From assembly GCA_964588995.1 (NCBI GenBank), contig CAZPQM010000002.1, positions 1 through 64,000 of the forward strand: a stretch of 64,000 bases of DNA, read 5' to 3'. Both the position numbers and the translations under genes were made by a program. The notes beneath the pieces were generated by a model that saw only the letters and a program-made list of their open reading frames with translations, was not told the origin of the DNA and made no database searches. Positions 25,123-33,967 of the stretch are shown here, one piece after another; the stretch's first letter is position 1; each line of letters starts with the position of its first letter. Source of the DNA: CAZPQM01 sp964588995 (GTDB lineage: Bacteria > Pseudomonadota > Alphaproteobacteria > Rickettsiales > UBA8987).

Positions 25123-25622
25123 TGCCACCTTCCCCGCAGGAACTCGGTTTTCGGAAAACGCTTGCGCGCTTAATGGCTGTGCAGGCACTTTATGCACACG
25201 CGATGGATCATGATACGCCGTTGCCGGAAGAGGTGGAGGATATTCCAAAAGAGACGATCGAGTATTTTACTCAAACGGCGCACGGCCTATCGGATGAGGA
25301 TCAGCTTGTGGCTAAACCGCGGCTTGGTCTGGTGGATAAACGCCATTTCAAGCGCATTATGGCAGGGCTTGCGAATACATCGGAGATGATTGATCATAAA
25401 ATTGAAGGGCAGCTATCGGAGAAATTATCTTTTAACCGGCTTAATCCGCTTGTCTTAACCATTCTGCGTGCGAGCCTGTATGAATGCTACGCCGAGCCGA
25501 AAGTTCCCATCAAAACAATTCTTAGCGATTATATCCGCATCGCGGATCTGCTGGTTGATGAGCAGGAGGTCCGGCTGATAAACGGCGTATTGGACAAGCT
25601 CGCGAAGCAGGTGAGGGGATGA
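25122..25622 (+). CDS. nusB: Transcription antitermination protein NusB
   Basis: NusB binds boxA RNA with S10 and supports rRNA antitermination. The 166-residue product is all-helical, with ARLMAVQALYAHAMDHD near the N-terminus, LNRLNPLVLTILRASLYECYAEPKVPIKTILSDYIRIADL and a C-terminal NGVLDKLAKQVR segment. The latter two are the standard NusB signatures. It starts in the TAATG overlap with ribH and is followed by thiL after 10 bases. The order ribH-nusB-thiL is widely conserved. Confidence 0.94.
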   Translation: MPPSPQELGFRKTLARLMAVQALYAHAMDHDTPLPEEVEDIPKETIEYFTQTAHGLSDEDQLVAKPRLGLVDKRHFKRIMAGLANTSEMIDHKIEGQLSEKLSFNRLNPLVLTILRASLYECYAEPKVPIKTILSDYIRIADLLVDEQEVRLINGVLDKLAKQVRG

Positions 25623-25632
25623 CGAATGCGTC

Positions 25633-26571
25633 ATGAACGAATTTGATTTTATCCATCGTTATTTAAAGCCGCTCGCGCAATCTCCTCATGCGTTGCAATT
25701 AGAAGATGATGCTGCTGTGCTGCCGGAAGGGGCGAAGCGGGAGACGGTGATCACCGTCGACGCGCTGGTTGAAGGGCGGCATTTTCTGGCACAAACGGAA
25801 CCGCAGCAGCTTGCCCGAAAAATCCTCGCCGTAAACCTCTCGGACCTTGCCGCAATGGGGGCGACGCCGGAAGGATACTTTCTGACGATTATGTTTCCGC
25901 ACACACCGGAAGAAAACTGGTTGGAGGCCTTTGCGGGCGGGCTACAGGCCATGCAGACGCGCTATGGCTTTTCGTTGCTCGGAGGAGATACGGTAAGGAC
26001 GGACGGACCGCTAGCCTTTTCGGTCACGATGCTCGGGCGCGTCCAACGGGGGAATGCGCTCAGGCGCAGTGCCGCGCAGCCGGGTGAGCGGGTCTATATG
26101 ACCGGCGCGCTGGGTAAAGGCTATGCGGGTCTTCAGGCGGCACGGTCAGGAGATGTCGGGGAGGTGGTGGATTATCATCTGACGCCGGTACCGCGGATGC
26201 AGGTGGGAGCAGGATTATGTCAGGCTGGTGCGCATGCGGCCATCGATATCTCGGACGGGTTGCTGGCGGATGCGTCGCATATCGCGAAAGCGAGCGGGCT
26301 AGCTATGGAAATCGATTTCGACGCGCTGCCGATCTGTGAGGCGATTCGGGTGCTTTCGCTTGAGGAGCAATTGCAGGCAGTCTGCAGTGGTGATGATTAT
26401 GAATTGTTGTTTACTGCCCCTGAGACGGCTTCCGGTGCGCTCGCTGCGTTGGCGGACGTAACCGGAGTACCGATAAGCTGCATCGGGCGTTGTGTCGATG
26501 GAAGTGAGGTGGTGTTACGACGTGAGGGCAAGATCATTACGCCCCGGAATGCAGGTTTTGCGCATTTCTAG
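25633..26571 (+). CDS. thiL: Thiamine-monophosphate kinase
   Basis: The enzyme phosphorylates thiamine phosphate to the active diphosphate. It is 312 residues long, with N-terminal FDFIHRYLKPL, the Mg/ATP-binding LEDDAAVLP near residue 24, TVDALVEGRHF, VNLSDLAAMGATPEGYFL and GGDTVRTDGPLAFSVTMLG. The C-terminal part has IDISDGLLADASHIA and SGDDYELLFTAPE. This is the AIR-synthase-like fold of the PurM/ThiL family. It is the last gene of the riboflavin cluster and its end overlaps the convergent lipoprotein gene by 4 bases. Confidence 0.95.
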   Translation: MNEFDFIHRYLKPLAQSPHALQLEDDAAVLPEGAKRETVITVDALVEGRHFLAQTEPQQLARKILAVNLSDLAAMGATPEGYFLTIMFPHTPEENWLEAFAGGLQAMQTRYGFSLLGGDTVRTDGPLAFSVTMLGRVQRGNALRRSAAQPGERVYMTGALGKGYAGLQAARSGDVGEVVDYHLTPVPRMQVGAGLCQAGAHAAIDISDGLLADASHIAKASGLAMEIDFDALPICEAIRVLSLEEQLQAVCSGDDYELLFTAPETASGALAALADVTGVPISCIGRCVDGSEVVLRREGKIITPRNAGFAHF

Positions 26572-26984
26572 TTCAGCACGAAGCGCAGCTGTAGACCTAC
26601 CATGCGTTTATCACGGTCGGCACCTACAGAAAGGTACGATTCCTTAAACGTGGCATTATGGGTATCGCGGTTATCAAACAGCATGGTTTCCGCCATCACA
26701 TGCTCTTTATGACGTTTAAGGTGGAAGACACGTGGCTTCTCAGGTTCATGAGCGATGGCTGCCTCAATATCTGCCGGTGGGGTTTTCGCTTCACCCCCTA
26801 CGACTACGGCGCCAAAATCTTTCAACCAGCCTTTGGTCTGCGAGAGGTGGTATTTCTGTTCGCTGGATACAAAGTCACTCTGCATCAGGTGGGCTGTATC
26901 CATATACTCCACCTTGCCGCATGCGCTCAGGCAAAAAACGAGCGGTATACATACTAACCAGCGCAGGTTTGCTTTATCGCACAT
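26568..26984 (-). CDS. Small hypothetical lipoprotein
   Basis: This 138-residue product has a type II signal peptide with lipobox LSAC, Cys at residue 22, after a hydrophobic core (LVCIPLVFCL). The remainder is soluble and fairly charged. A segment VVVGGEAKTPPADIEAAIA precedes a basic HLKRHKEHVM stretch and a possible strand-rich end (LQLRFVLN). I do not recognise a family. GGAGAG lies 7 bases before the ATG. It is monocistronic and convergent to thiL, so it is most likely an envelope protein anchored in the inner or outer membrane. Confidence 0.65.
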   Translation of the reverse strand: MCDKANLRWLVCIPLVFCLSACGKVEYMDTAHLMQSDFVSSEQKYHLSQTKGWLKDFGAVVVGGEAKTPPADIEAAIAHEPEKPRVFHLKRHKEHVMAETMLFDNRDTHNATFKESYLSVGADRDKRMVGLQLRFVLN

Positions 26985-27246
26985 AAGTAACTCTCCTATC
27001 TGCTATTATACCATAAAAAGGTTAAAAAGTCGCTAATTCTCGCGAAAAATCATCCTGTTTCGAAACAGTAGGAAGAATTAAAAATCAGAAACTTACCGCG
27101 CTTGCGAAAAAAATGGTTATTATTTTTCTATTCCCGCATTTACCGAAAATTATGGTGGAATTCGGTTAAAAAATAGCGTAAACCTATTGGAAATTTGAAG
27201 GGGGTTGGGTTGTTTGTAATGAGATTAAAAAAGAGGAGAATAAGGC

Positions 27247-27579
27247 ATGACAGCACTTGCACAAAAAGAATGCACCCCGTGTCAGGGCGGTATCGACCCG
27301 ATGGAAATACAAGACGCGAAGGCGATGCTGGATCGGGTTCAGAACTGGCGGTTGGTGGAGGGCGGAAAGAAGCTCTATCGCAAATTTACCTTCAATAATT
27401 TCAAGCAGGCGCAGGCTTTTGTGAATCAGGTGGGTGACGTGGCCGAAGCCGAGCAGCATCACCCGGATATTCACTTTGGCTGGGGCTATGCTGAGATCGA
27501 AATTCAAACGCACGCGATCGGCGGCTTGCACGAAAATGACTTTATCCTGGCCGCCAAGATTGACGAGCTGACATCCTAA
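27247..27579 (+). CDS. phhB: Pterin-4a-carbinolamine dehydratase
   Basis: This 110-residue PCD/DCoH family protein dehydrates 4a-hydroxytetrahydropterin during pterin cofactor recycling. The fold is seen in WRLVEGGKKLYRKFTFNNFKQAQAFVNQVGDVAEAEQHHPDIHFGWGYAEIEI, including the catalytic His pair EQHHPDI and the conserved Trp-Gly-Tyr. A Cys-rich start (KECTPCQGG) is common in bacterial members. AGAGGAG precedes the ATG. No phenylalanine hydroxylase gene is adjacent, so the partner enzyme is unknown. It overlaps the following dipeptidase gene by one base. Confidence 0.93.
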   Translation: MTALAQKECTPCQGGIDPMEIQDAKAMLDRVQNWRLVEGGKKLYRKFTFNNFKQAQAFVNQVGDVAEAEQHHPDIHFGWGYAEIEIQTHAIGGLHENDFILAAKIDELTS

Positions 27580-28139
27580 TGGCGAAAGGGGTAGTACCGG
27601 TAACGGAGGCGTCGCATAGTGTGGTGCTCGATATCCGTTATGCATCGCCGAATAATCTCACCGGTGCGCCGATATATCAGGCGCCGCTTTGCTACTTGCA
27701 TCCGGAAGCATCGGATAAGTTGCTGCGTGCGGTTGAACTGGCGGATAGGCTTGGGCTGCGTATCAAAATTTTTGATGCGTTTCGCCCCTTAGAGGCGCAG
27801 TGGGCGCTGTGGCATCATACACCGGATGAACAGTTTTTATCGCACCCGGAAACGGGCTCGCGTCCGCATTGCCGTGGCGCAGCGGTGGATTTGACTTTAG
27901 TGAATAATCGACGCGAAGAGCTGGAGATGGGCACCGGCTTTGATACCTTTACCCCGGCATCGTTTCATGGCTCGAGCGAGGTATCGGAACAGGCGATGGC
28001 AAATCGGTACCTGCTCATGGGCATTATGACCACGGCCGGGTGGGATCATTTTATCAATGAGTGGTGGCACTACCAGTTGTTCAATTCCCGCGAGTACCCC
28101 ATATTAACCGATGAAGAAGCCGAAACCGGCATGATGTAG
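27579..28139 (+). CDS. ddpX: D-alanyl-D-alanine dipeptidase (VanX/DdpX family, M15D)
   Basis: This 186-residue zinc peptidase cleaves D-Ala-D-Ala. The metal site is visible as SRPHCRGAAVDLTL (SxHxxGxAxD) near residue 89 and the EWWHYQLF motif near residue 163, which supplies the catalytic Glu and the third ligand. It has no signal peptide, so it should act in the cytoplasm, as VanX and DdpX do in peptidoglycan turnover. The start overlaps the phhB stop (TAATG). No VanA or VanH homologue is nearby, so a resistance role is not indicated. Confidence 0.92.
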   Translation: MAKGVVPVTEASHSVVLDIRYASPNNLTGAPIYQAPLCYLHPEASDKLLRAVELADRLGLRIKIFDAFRPLEAQWALWHHTPDEQFLSHPETGSRPHCRGAAVDLTLVNNRREELEMGTGFDTFTPASFHGSSEVSEQAMANRYLLMGIMTTAGWDHFINEWWHYQLFNSREYPILTDEEAETGMM

Positions 28140-28140
28140 A

Positions 28141-28524
28141 TCAGATTGTTTCCTGCTCCGTTTGCCGAAACGCGTCCATCACCTTGTTCAGCTTAGCGAG
28201 CAGCTCCTGAAAATCATCCGGCGTAGCCTGATTCTGCTCGGAAATGGCAGGGCTTTCATTTAGCATGCGGATTTCATCGTCCAGCCGCTCTTCCACTTTT
28301 CTGCGGATTTCCTCCAGTCGCGAACGTAAAAACGCTGCCTGTTCTTTGCGATTAAAGGTTTCATCTTTGGCTGCATCTTCCAGTTTTTTTCGGATTGCCT
28401 GCATCTTCGGCTCGGCATTCGCGGCTTTCAAGTCGCTTTCATGCTCGACCAGCACATGATCCAGCTCGGTAACGGCCGTGTCTTTCGGGTCATTTGCGCT
28501 GTAGCGTAAGGTATTCATACTCAT
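28141..28524 (-). CDS. Hypothetical coiled-coil protein
   Basis: This 127-residue, strongly charged protein is predicted to be almost wholly helical: long runs such as KLEDAAKDETFNRKEQAAFLRSRLEEIRRKVEERLDDEI form a coiled coil. There is no signal or membrane segment. The start was placed at 28524, where GGAGGATATCTT gives a clear ribosome-binding site; a further Met lies two codons on. It converges on ddpX with a one-base gap and is divergent from the exoD-like gene. No family was recognised. Confidence 0.6.
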   Translation of the reverse strand: MSMNTLRYSANDPKDTAVTELDHVLVEHESDLKAANAEPKMQAIRKKLEDAAKDETFNRKEQAAFLRSRLEEIRRKVEERLDDEIRMLNESPAISEQNQATPDDFQELLAKLNKVMDAFRQTEQETI

Positions 28525-28586
28525 AAGATATCCTCCATATGCATTATTCTTTCGACACGCGTATAAATTTTCTATAAGCAATAGCC

Positions 28587-29210
28587 ATGGTGAAACCTGC
28601 TAAGACGCTTTCCGATCATTTAGAGCATATTGCATCGCATGAAAGTAAGCACATTAGCGTAGGCCGTATTGCCCGTGAGCTGGAGGAGGGGAGCCTTGCC
28701 GTGCTCATGTTCCTGTTTGCGTTGCCCCCGGGTTTGCCGATCCCGGCGACGGGAATTGGCACGGTGCTTGGCTGGCCGGTCTTGTTTGCAAGCGTGCAGC
28801 TGTTAATGGGTCGCAACACGCTATGGCTGCCGGGCTGGATTGCGAGTAAGCGCATCAGCATGTCGATTATCCGTAAAGCGATCCGCTACATTCAGCCGAT
28901 TATGGAGAAATTCGAGCATATCATCAGGCCACGGCTACTGGTGCTGAGCCGGGGAATCGGTCAGAGGCTGTTCGGGCTGGTGTGTGTGATCTGTTCGCTT
29001 TCAGTGCTGTTGCCCTTGCCGCTAACGAATACGATTCCTTCGGCTGGGATTGCCATTATGGCGCTCGGGCTATTGGAGCGGGACGGGCTGATTATGCTCG
29101 GGGGTATGGTGGTTGGCTTGCTTGGCTGTACGGTCGCGGTGCTTGGGTTGGTGTTTGGCATCGAGTTTTTCCAGTTTATCACCGAATGGATCAAAGGGCT
29201 GACCGCTTAG
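28587..29210 (+). CDS. ExoD-family membrane protein
   Basis: This 207-residue protein is of the ExoD family, whose founder affects exopolysaccharide synthesis and alkaline tolerance in Sinorhizobium. Diagnostic stretches are VGRIARELEEGSLAVLMFLFALPPGLPIPATGIGTVLGWPVLFASVQLLMGR near residues 20-75, and the later LFGLVCVICSLSVLLPLPLTNTIPSAGIAIMALGLLERDGLIML. Four to five membrane helices are evident. The biochemical activity of the family is unknown. It is monocistronic between a coiled-coil gene and ilvD. Confidence 0.88.
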   Translation: MVKPAKTLSDHLEHIASHESKHISVGRIARELEEGSLAVLMFLFALPPGLPIPATGIGTVLGWPVLFASVQLLMGRNTLWLPGWIASKRISMSIIRKAIRYIQPIMEKFEHIIRPRLLVLSRGIGQRLFGLVCVICSLSVLLPLPLTNTIPSAGIAIMALGLLERDGLIMLGGMVVGLLGCTVAVLGLVFGIEFFQFITEWIKGLTA

Positions 29211-29292
29211 TACACGTTGCTTCGTAACGCTTTTTAGTTGGCATGCTACGCCTTACTTGCTAAAACTGAGCGCAACATTTCGGAGAATATAA

Positions 29293-31011
29293 ATGAGCAA
29301 GATTGATAAGTCCAAATTACCGTCACGGCATACTACCGTAGGGCCAAGCCGTGCGCCGCACCGTTCCTATCTGTACGCGATGGGGCTGACGAAAAAGCAG
29401 ATTGAGCAACCACTCGTGGGGGTTGTGACGACGTGGAATGAAGCGGCACCTTGTAATATCAGTCTTGCACGGCAGGCGCAGGTAGCGAAAAAAGGTGTTA
29501 GCGCTGCCGGCGGCACCCCGCGCGAATTTACGACGATTACCGTGACCGATGGCATTGCAATGGGTCATCAGGGTATGAAGGCCTCGCTGGTGAGTCGCGA
29601 GGTCATTACGGACTCGGTTGAGCTGACCATGCGCGGCCATTGTTATGACGCGATTGTTGGCTTTGCCGGGTGCGATAAATCCTTACCGGGTCTGATGATG
29701 GCGATGGTGCGCCTAAACGTGCCGAGTGTGTTTATGTATGGTGGGTCTATCATGCCGGGTTGCTTCAAAGGCAAGGATGTGACCGTAATCGATGTATTTG
29801 AAGGCGTCGGCAGCAATGCGTCCGGCACGATGAGTATGGAAGATCTGGAGCATCTGGAGATGGTGGCGTGCCCTTCTTCCGGCAGCTGTGGTGGACAGTT
29901 TACGGCGAATACGATGGCCTGTGTCAGCGAGGCGATGGGACTTGCGATCCCGGGATCTGCTGGAGCACCGGCACCGTATGAATCGCGAGACCAATTCGCG
30001 TTCGACTCAGGTAAAACGGTCATGGAATTGCTGCGGCGCAACATCAGGCCGCGGGATATTGTAACGCGTAAAGCCCTTGAAAATGCAGCGCGCATTGTTT
30101 CAGCCACAGGCGGCTCAACAAATGCTGCACTGCACCTCCCCGCGATTGCGCACGAGGCCGGGATTGATTTTGACCTGCATGATGTGGGCAGGATTTTCCG
30201 TGAGACGCCTTATATCGCGGACCTCAAGCCGGGCGGAAAATACGTCGCTAAAGATATGTGGGAAGTGGGCGGCGTGCAAATCGTCATGAAGGAACTCTTG
30301 GATAATGGCTATTTGCACGGTGATTGTCTGACCGTCACCGGGAAAACCATCGCGGAAAATCTGGAAAGTGTCGAGTTTCCGGATGATCAGGATGTCGTCT
30401 ATCGAGTTAAAAATCCACTCTCGAAAACAGGTGGCGTGGTCACCCTAACGGGTAATCTCGCACCAGAAGGCTGTATTGTTAAAATCGCGGGGATGAAGCG
30501 CTTGCGCCATGAGGGGCCGGCGCGCGTATTCGATTGTGAGGAGGATGCCTTTGCCGCAGTCGAAAAGCGGGATTATCAGGAAGGTGATGTCATTGTGATT
30601 CGCTATGAAGGGCCGAAAGGCGGGCCGGGTATGCGCGAAATGCTGTCTACCACGGCGGCTTTATACGGGCAGGGCGCTGGGGAAAAGGTCGCCCTGATTA
30701 CGGATGGACGTTTTTCCGGCGGTACGCGCGGCTTCTGCATCGGCCATGTCGGGCCGGAAGCGGCAGTCGGCGGACCGATTGGCTTGTTAAAGGACGGTGA
30801 TAGAATCATCATTGATGCGGAAAAAGGTGAAATCTCGGTTGATCTCAGTGATGAAGAGCTGGAGGCGCGCCGCAAGCACTGGCAGCCTCGCGAGCATGAC
30901 TATCAATCCGGCGCGCTGTGGAAATATGCGCAAACCGTTGGATCTGCAGAAAAAGGGGCGGTAACGCACGGTGGCGGGAAGACGGAAATACAGGCCTTCG
31001 CTGATATTTAG
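29293..31011 (+). CDS. ilvD: Dihydroxy-acid dehydratase
   Basis: IlvD is the third enzyme of valine/isoleucine biosynthesis and converts dihydroxyacids to 2-oxoacids with an Fe-S cluster. The 572-residue length is typical. Cluster Cys residues are seen in [28 protein letters not shown] and [16 protein letters not shown]. The C-terminal region has [19 protein letters not shown] and [19 protein letters not shown] precedes the ATG by 7 bases. Its presence indicates de novo branched-chain amino acid synthesis. It stands alone, away from ilvB/ilvC. Confidence 0.97.
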   Translation: MSKIDKSKLPSRHTTVGPSRAPHRSYLYAMGLTKKQIEQPLVGVVTTWNEAAPCNISLARQAQVAKKGVSAAGGTPREFTTITVTDGIAMGHQGMKASLVSREVITDSVELTMRGHCYDAIVGFAGCDKSLPGLMMAMVRLNVPSVFMYGGSIMPGCFKGKDVTVIDVFEGVGSNASGTMSMEDLEHLEMVACPSSGSCGGQFTANTMACVSEAMGLAIPGSAGAPAPYESRDQFAFDSGKTVMELLRRNIRPRDIVTRKALENAARIVSATGGSTNAALHLPAIAHEAGIDFDLHDVGRIFRETPYIADLKPGGKYVAKDMWEVGGVQIVMKELLDNGYLHGDCLTVTGKTIAENLESVEFPDDQDVVYRVKNPLSKTGGVVTLTGNLAPEGCIVKIAGMKRLRHEGPARVFDCEEDAFAAVEKRDYQEGDVIVIRYEGPKGGPGMREMLSTTAALYGQGAGEKVALITDGRFSGGTRGFCIGHVGPEAAVGGPIGLLKDGDRIIIDAEKGEISVDLSDEELEARRKHWQPREHDYQSGALWKYAQTVGSAEKGAVTHGGGKTEIQAFADI

Positions 31012-31144
31012 CGTTTAGCATTGTAACCTCTGGGTCACACTCCGGCTGCGATACTGCATCTTAGTTAGTATTTTCCAGTCTGGCTTCACGTTTTCTTCAT
31101 GCTTTCCGCGCTACACTATGTCTATGATGTGAGAGCGAGGGAGT

Positions 31145-31549
31145 ATGATTTTTACCAATCTGGAAAATGTGCCCGGGCATGAGATTATCGAGCATTACGG
31201 GCTGGTCGCCGGGAGTGCGGTGCGTGCCAAGTTCTTTGGTAGCGATTTGCTCGCCGGCATCAAGAATTTTTTCGGCGGGGAACTGACCCAATATACCAAG
31301 TTGATGAACCGGACGCGTAAACAGGCGTTGGAGCGTATGCAGCAGCAGGCGCAGTCAGCCGGTGCCGATGCTATTATCAATATTCGATTTGCCACCTCAA
31401 CGATTGCACGCGGCGCTTCGGAAGTCTATGTGTATGGAACGGCAGTCAGATTAAAGCAAAAAGCGGTGAGTACGCCTCAGCAGGAGCCAAAGCCTACACC
31501 GGAAGCAAAAGCACAACAAGACGAGCCATCTCAACCAAAGTCGGACTGA
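31145..31549 (+). CDS. YbjQ/UPF0145-family protein
   Basis: This 134-residue product holds one YbjQ-type (UPF0145, putative heavy-metal-binding) domain at residues 1-102: ENVPGHEIIEHYGLVAGSAVRA, then NFFGGELTQYTKLMNRTRKQALERM and AGADAIINIRFATSTIARGASEVYVYGTAV. The tail of about 30 residues is Pro/Gln/Lys-rich. The family forms pentamers; its function is not established. GAGGGAG lies just before the ATG. It overlaps by one base the next gene, which carries a related domain at its C-terminus. Confidence 0.88.
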   Translation: MIFTNLENVPGHEIIEHYGLVAGSAVRAKFFGSDLLAGIKNFFGGELTQYTKLMNRTRKQALERMQQQAQSAGADAIINIRFATSTIARGASEVYVYGTAVRLKQKAVSTPQQEPKPTPEAKAQQDEPSQPKSD

Positions 31550-32538
31550 TGCGGTTTTTTTTCATCCTTTTAATGATCTGTTTTGCGCTGCCGGGCGTGA
31601 ACGCGCAGGATGCATCGTGGGATGAAACCGTCCGTGAGGCGTGGAGTAATCAAGATTACGTTACAGTTTACAACGCGATTCTCCCCCATGCTGAAAATGG
31701 TCACGAGGCTTCACGCGAGTGGATAGGCCGTATGGTGGTCGATAAAAATATGGACAGGGAGCAGGTAGACATGCCGCAAGTGCTAAGCTGGCTCCAAACA
31801 GAGGCGGATGCCGATAAACCGGTGTTTCAGCGTCTATATGGTTTGTTTCTGATTTATAATGATCAGGTCGATCTCGGTGTTACCTATCTGGCGCAGGCCA
31901 GTCAAGCCGGGAACCTGGACGCACGGTTTTCGCTGGGGATGCTGCACTGGGTTCAGGATTTTGGCATATATGATCTAAATGCGGCGATTAGCTATTTCGA
32001 GTCGGTTGCGGAGGTGGATCCGGAATATATCAGCTTGGATGGGCTTTCAGTTGAAGAGGCGCTGGATGAAGCTCGTTTCGAAAAAATGTTCTTCGATTCA
32101 CCGTTTACAGCGCTGCTGCAATTTGCCGATATTATTATTCTGCTCTGCATGCTCGTTGTCGCCTTCATCACCGGTTCCATCGTCGAAAAACGGCATTACA
32201 AGCAGCTTCGCTGCAAGGAAGAGATGCTGATGCATGTGCCGTTCGTAAATGATACGGCGGAGTGGATTCAGGACGCGAAGGACTGCAAGATGGTCGGTGG
32301 TACGGTGGTGGTCGCGGTGGATTTCTTTAAAGCCTTCCTGTTTGGGATACGCAACATATTCGGCGGCAGTGTTTCGGCCTATGATTCCATTATGGACCGC
32401 GGGCGGCGCGAGGCGATGATCCGTATGCGCGAAAAGGCGACGGATGCAGCGGCGATCACGAACGTGCGCGTTGAGACGACATGTATCAAGCGCAACACGC
32501 TGGAAATCATTGCCTACGGCACGGCGATTTATACGTAG
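31549..32538 (+). CDS. Membrane protein: SEL1-like periplasmic part plus C-terminal YbjQ domain
   Basis: The 329-residue product has a signal sequence (residues 1-19, cleaved before QDASW). A helical repeat region at about 20-185 looks SEL1/TPR-like (GVTYLAQASQAGNLDARFSLGMLHWVQDFG). A membrane helix follows at about 191-212 (ADIIILLCMLVVAFITGSIV), then a cytoplasmic YbjQ-like domain at 225-329 (NIFGGSVSAYDSIMDRGRREAMIRM ... IIAYGTAIYT). The last domain is a paralogue of the preceding gene product. The layout suggests a receptor-like or scaffold protein linking periplasm and cytoplasm. That function is inference. Confidence 0.72.
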   Translation: MRFFFILLMICFALPGVNAQDASWDETVREAWSNQDYVTVYNAILPHAENGHEASREWIGRMVVDKNMDREQVDMPQVLSWLQTEADADKPVFQRLYGLFLIYNDQVDLGVTYLAQASQAGNLDARFSLGMLHWVQDFGIYDLNAAISYFESVAEVDPEYISLDGLSVEEALDEARFEKMFFDSPFTALLQFADIIILLCMLVVAFITGSIVEKRHYKQLRCKEEMLMHVPFVNDTAEWIQDAKDCKMVGGTVVVAVDFFKAFLFGIRNIFGGSVSAYDSIMDRGRREAMIRMREKATDAAAITNVRVETTCIKRNTLEIIAYGTAIYT

Positions 32539-32539
32539 T

Positions 32540-33385
32540 ATGGGGTATAAACCAACCCGGTTCGATGATTCGGTCAATGTAGAAAACAAGCACCCCTTGC
32601 GCGATTTGTTCGAGCTGGTGGTCGGTCTCTTGCTCTTCCTGATATTGATTTATCTCCTACTCGGCTGGATTGTCAATTGGTCGGTCGGTTATGTGTCGGT
32701 AGAGAATGAGAAGAAGCTGTTTTCGTTTCTGGAAGCGGAGAATATGGCGGGCAAGCGCGGTGATGAAGCGCTTGAGGCGGAATTGCAGGCGCTGTTTGAC
32801 AGCCTGCCGGATCACCTGAAGCCGAAAGGCTATGACTACCGGCTGCTGCTGATTGAGAATCACCAGCCGAATGCCTTTGCCATGCCCGGCGGCTATATCG
32901 CGGTGACGACCGGGCTGTTGCGGTTGCTGTCTTCCGAGAATGCACTTGTGTTTGTGATCGGCCATGAGCTTGGGCATTTTGAAAACCGCGATCATTTGCG
33001 CAGACTCGGGCGCGTATTGCCGATGATGATCATTACCGGGATGATGGGCTTAAGCGATACGGTGTGGGCGCTCAGCTCCAAGGTGGAAGGGCTGATGGAA
33101 AATCACTATTCGCGCGAGGCGGAGCACTCGGCGGATGTGGTCGGGCTGAAGATGCTTGTTGCGCATTACGGCCATGCCGGCGGGGCGGCGGAATTTTTTG
33201 ACAAGCTGAAAGCGCGGGGGCAGGAGTCGGAGCTGGATCGCTACATCAGCACGCACCCGATGCATCAGGATCGGATCATTGCTTTGGAGCAGGCGATTAT
33301 GGAGATGGATGCGGAAATGCGGGACGTCTTACCGCTGACGATCAAGCCGAAAGGGAAGGGGCTGGATGCGTTGAAAGCGCGCTAG
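32540..33385 (+). CDS. Membrane-anchored M48 family zinc metalloprotease
   Basis: This 281-residue protease has one membrane helix at about 24-48 and a peptidase M48 domain behind it. HELGH (residues 142-146) supplies two zinc ligands and the catalytic Glu; SREAEHSADVVGL provides the third ligand. AFAMPGGYIAVTTGLLRLL and STHPMHQDRI are typical of M48 proteins (HtpX/LoiP/BepA relatives). The start was placed at the ATG at 32540, one base after the upstream stop; the longer reading would lie inside that gene. A role in membrane or envelope protein quality control, together with the two YbjQ proteins, is likely. Confidence 0.9.
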   Translation: MGYKPTRFDDSVNVENKHPLRDLFELVVGLLLFLILIYLLLGWIVNWSVGYVSVENEKKLFSFLEAENMAGKRGDEALEAELQALFDSLPDHLKPKGYDYRLLLIENHQPNAFAMPGGYIAVTTGLLRLLSSENALVFVIGHELGHFENRDHLRRLGRVLPMMIITGMMGLSDTVWALSSKVEGLMENHYSREAEHSADVVGLKMLVAHYGHAGGAAEFFDKLKARGQESELDRYISTHPMHQDRIIALEQAIMEMDAEMRDVLPLTIKPKGKGLDALKAR

Positions 33386-33507
33386 CGGTAAGGATCAAGC
33401 TCGGCTTTTTGATCTGGAGTAAGACCGTTGATAATGTTCATCGCTTTTTTCACGCTTGATCCATTTTAGAACGAAGTGCGACTTTTTGTATTTGTAGCGT
33501 ATTTCAG

Positions 33508-33735
33508 TTACTTTTTCCATGCTTCAAGCAGTGTTTGGTAGCCGAGGTATTTTCGTGGCGTGGTGTTGGGTTTCCATTCGATGTCATTTAATTGCATCAG
33601 CGTGATCTCCTTGAGCATGGTTTTTCTGGACAAGAAACGTCTTAGTCTGCCGTTGGCATTCTACACCGCGCCTTTCTGTCAGGGTGAGTGGGTATCGCAG
33701 AAATAGGTTTGCATGGCGAATATGTCTCTCTAGAA
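33508..33735 (-). pseudogene. Decayed 3' fragment of an IS30-family transposase
   Basis: On the minus strand, frame ending at the TAA at 33508-33510, the translation gives TYFCDTHSP, stop, QKGAV, stop, NANGRLRRFLSRKT, then TPRKYLGYQTLLEAW. This matches the C-terminus of IS30 transposases (FCDxHSPWQKG.ENANGRLRRFLP, NTPRKxLGxxTPxE). The conserved Trp codon has become TGA and the catalytic-region Glu codon TAG, and a further TAG lies upstream. Nothing of the N-terminal two thirds remains. The rest of 33386-33967 holds a decayed copy of the GCTTCGCAATGACG repeat (near 33850) and no gene that I can see. Confidence 0.85.
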
Positions 33736-33967
33736 ATTGGGTGACGGAATTTGTGGTTTCGGGCTAAAAAAAGCCTCTTACGTCATGGCGCGGAAGCTTG
33801 AGCCGATGAGGCTATCTGTTTAAAGTAACACAAGATTGCTTCAGCACTACGTGCTTCGCAATGACGCGTGATCGCATAGTCTTTAAGATTTTCGCGCTAT
33901 ACAGAATCTGCACAGTGCATTAAGTTTGCGATGTAACCATACACGACGAGAAAGCGTACTGAATCAT

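Noticed and set aside
27579..28139. VanX-type dipeptidase as part of a glycopeptide-resistance cassette
   Set aside because: No vanA, vanH, vanR or vanS neighbours; the gene is coupled to phhB, so a cell-wall turnover role fits better.
31549..33385. Toxin-antitoxin or defence island reading of the YbjQ/M48 genes
   Set aside because: No nuclease, NTPase or small antitoxin-like partner is present; domains point to membrane quality control or metal handling.
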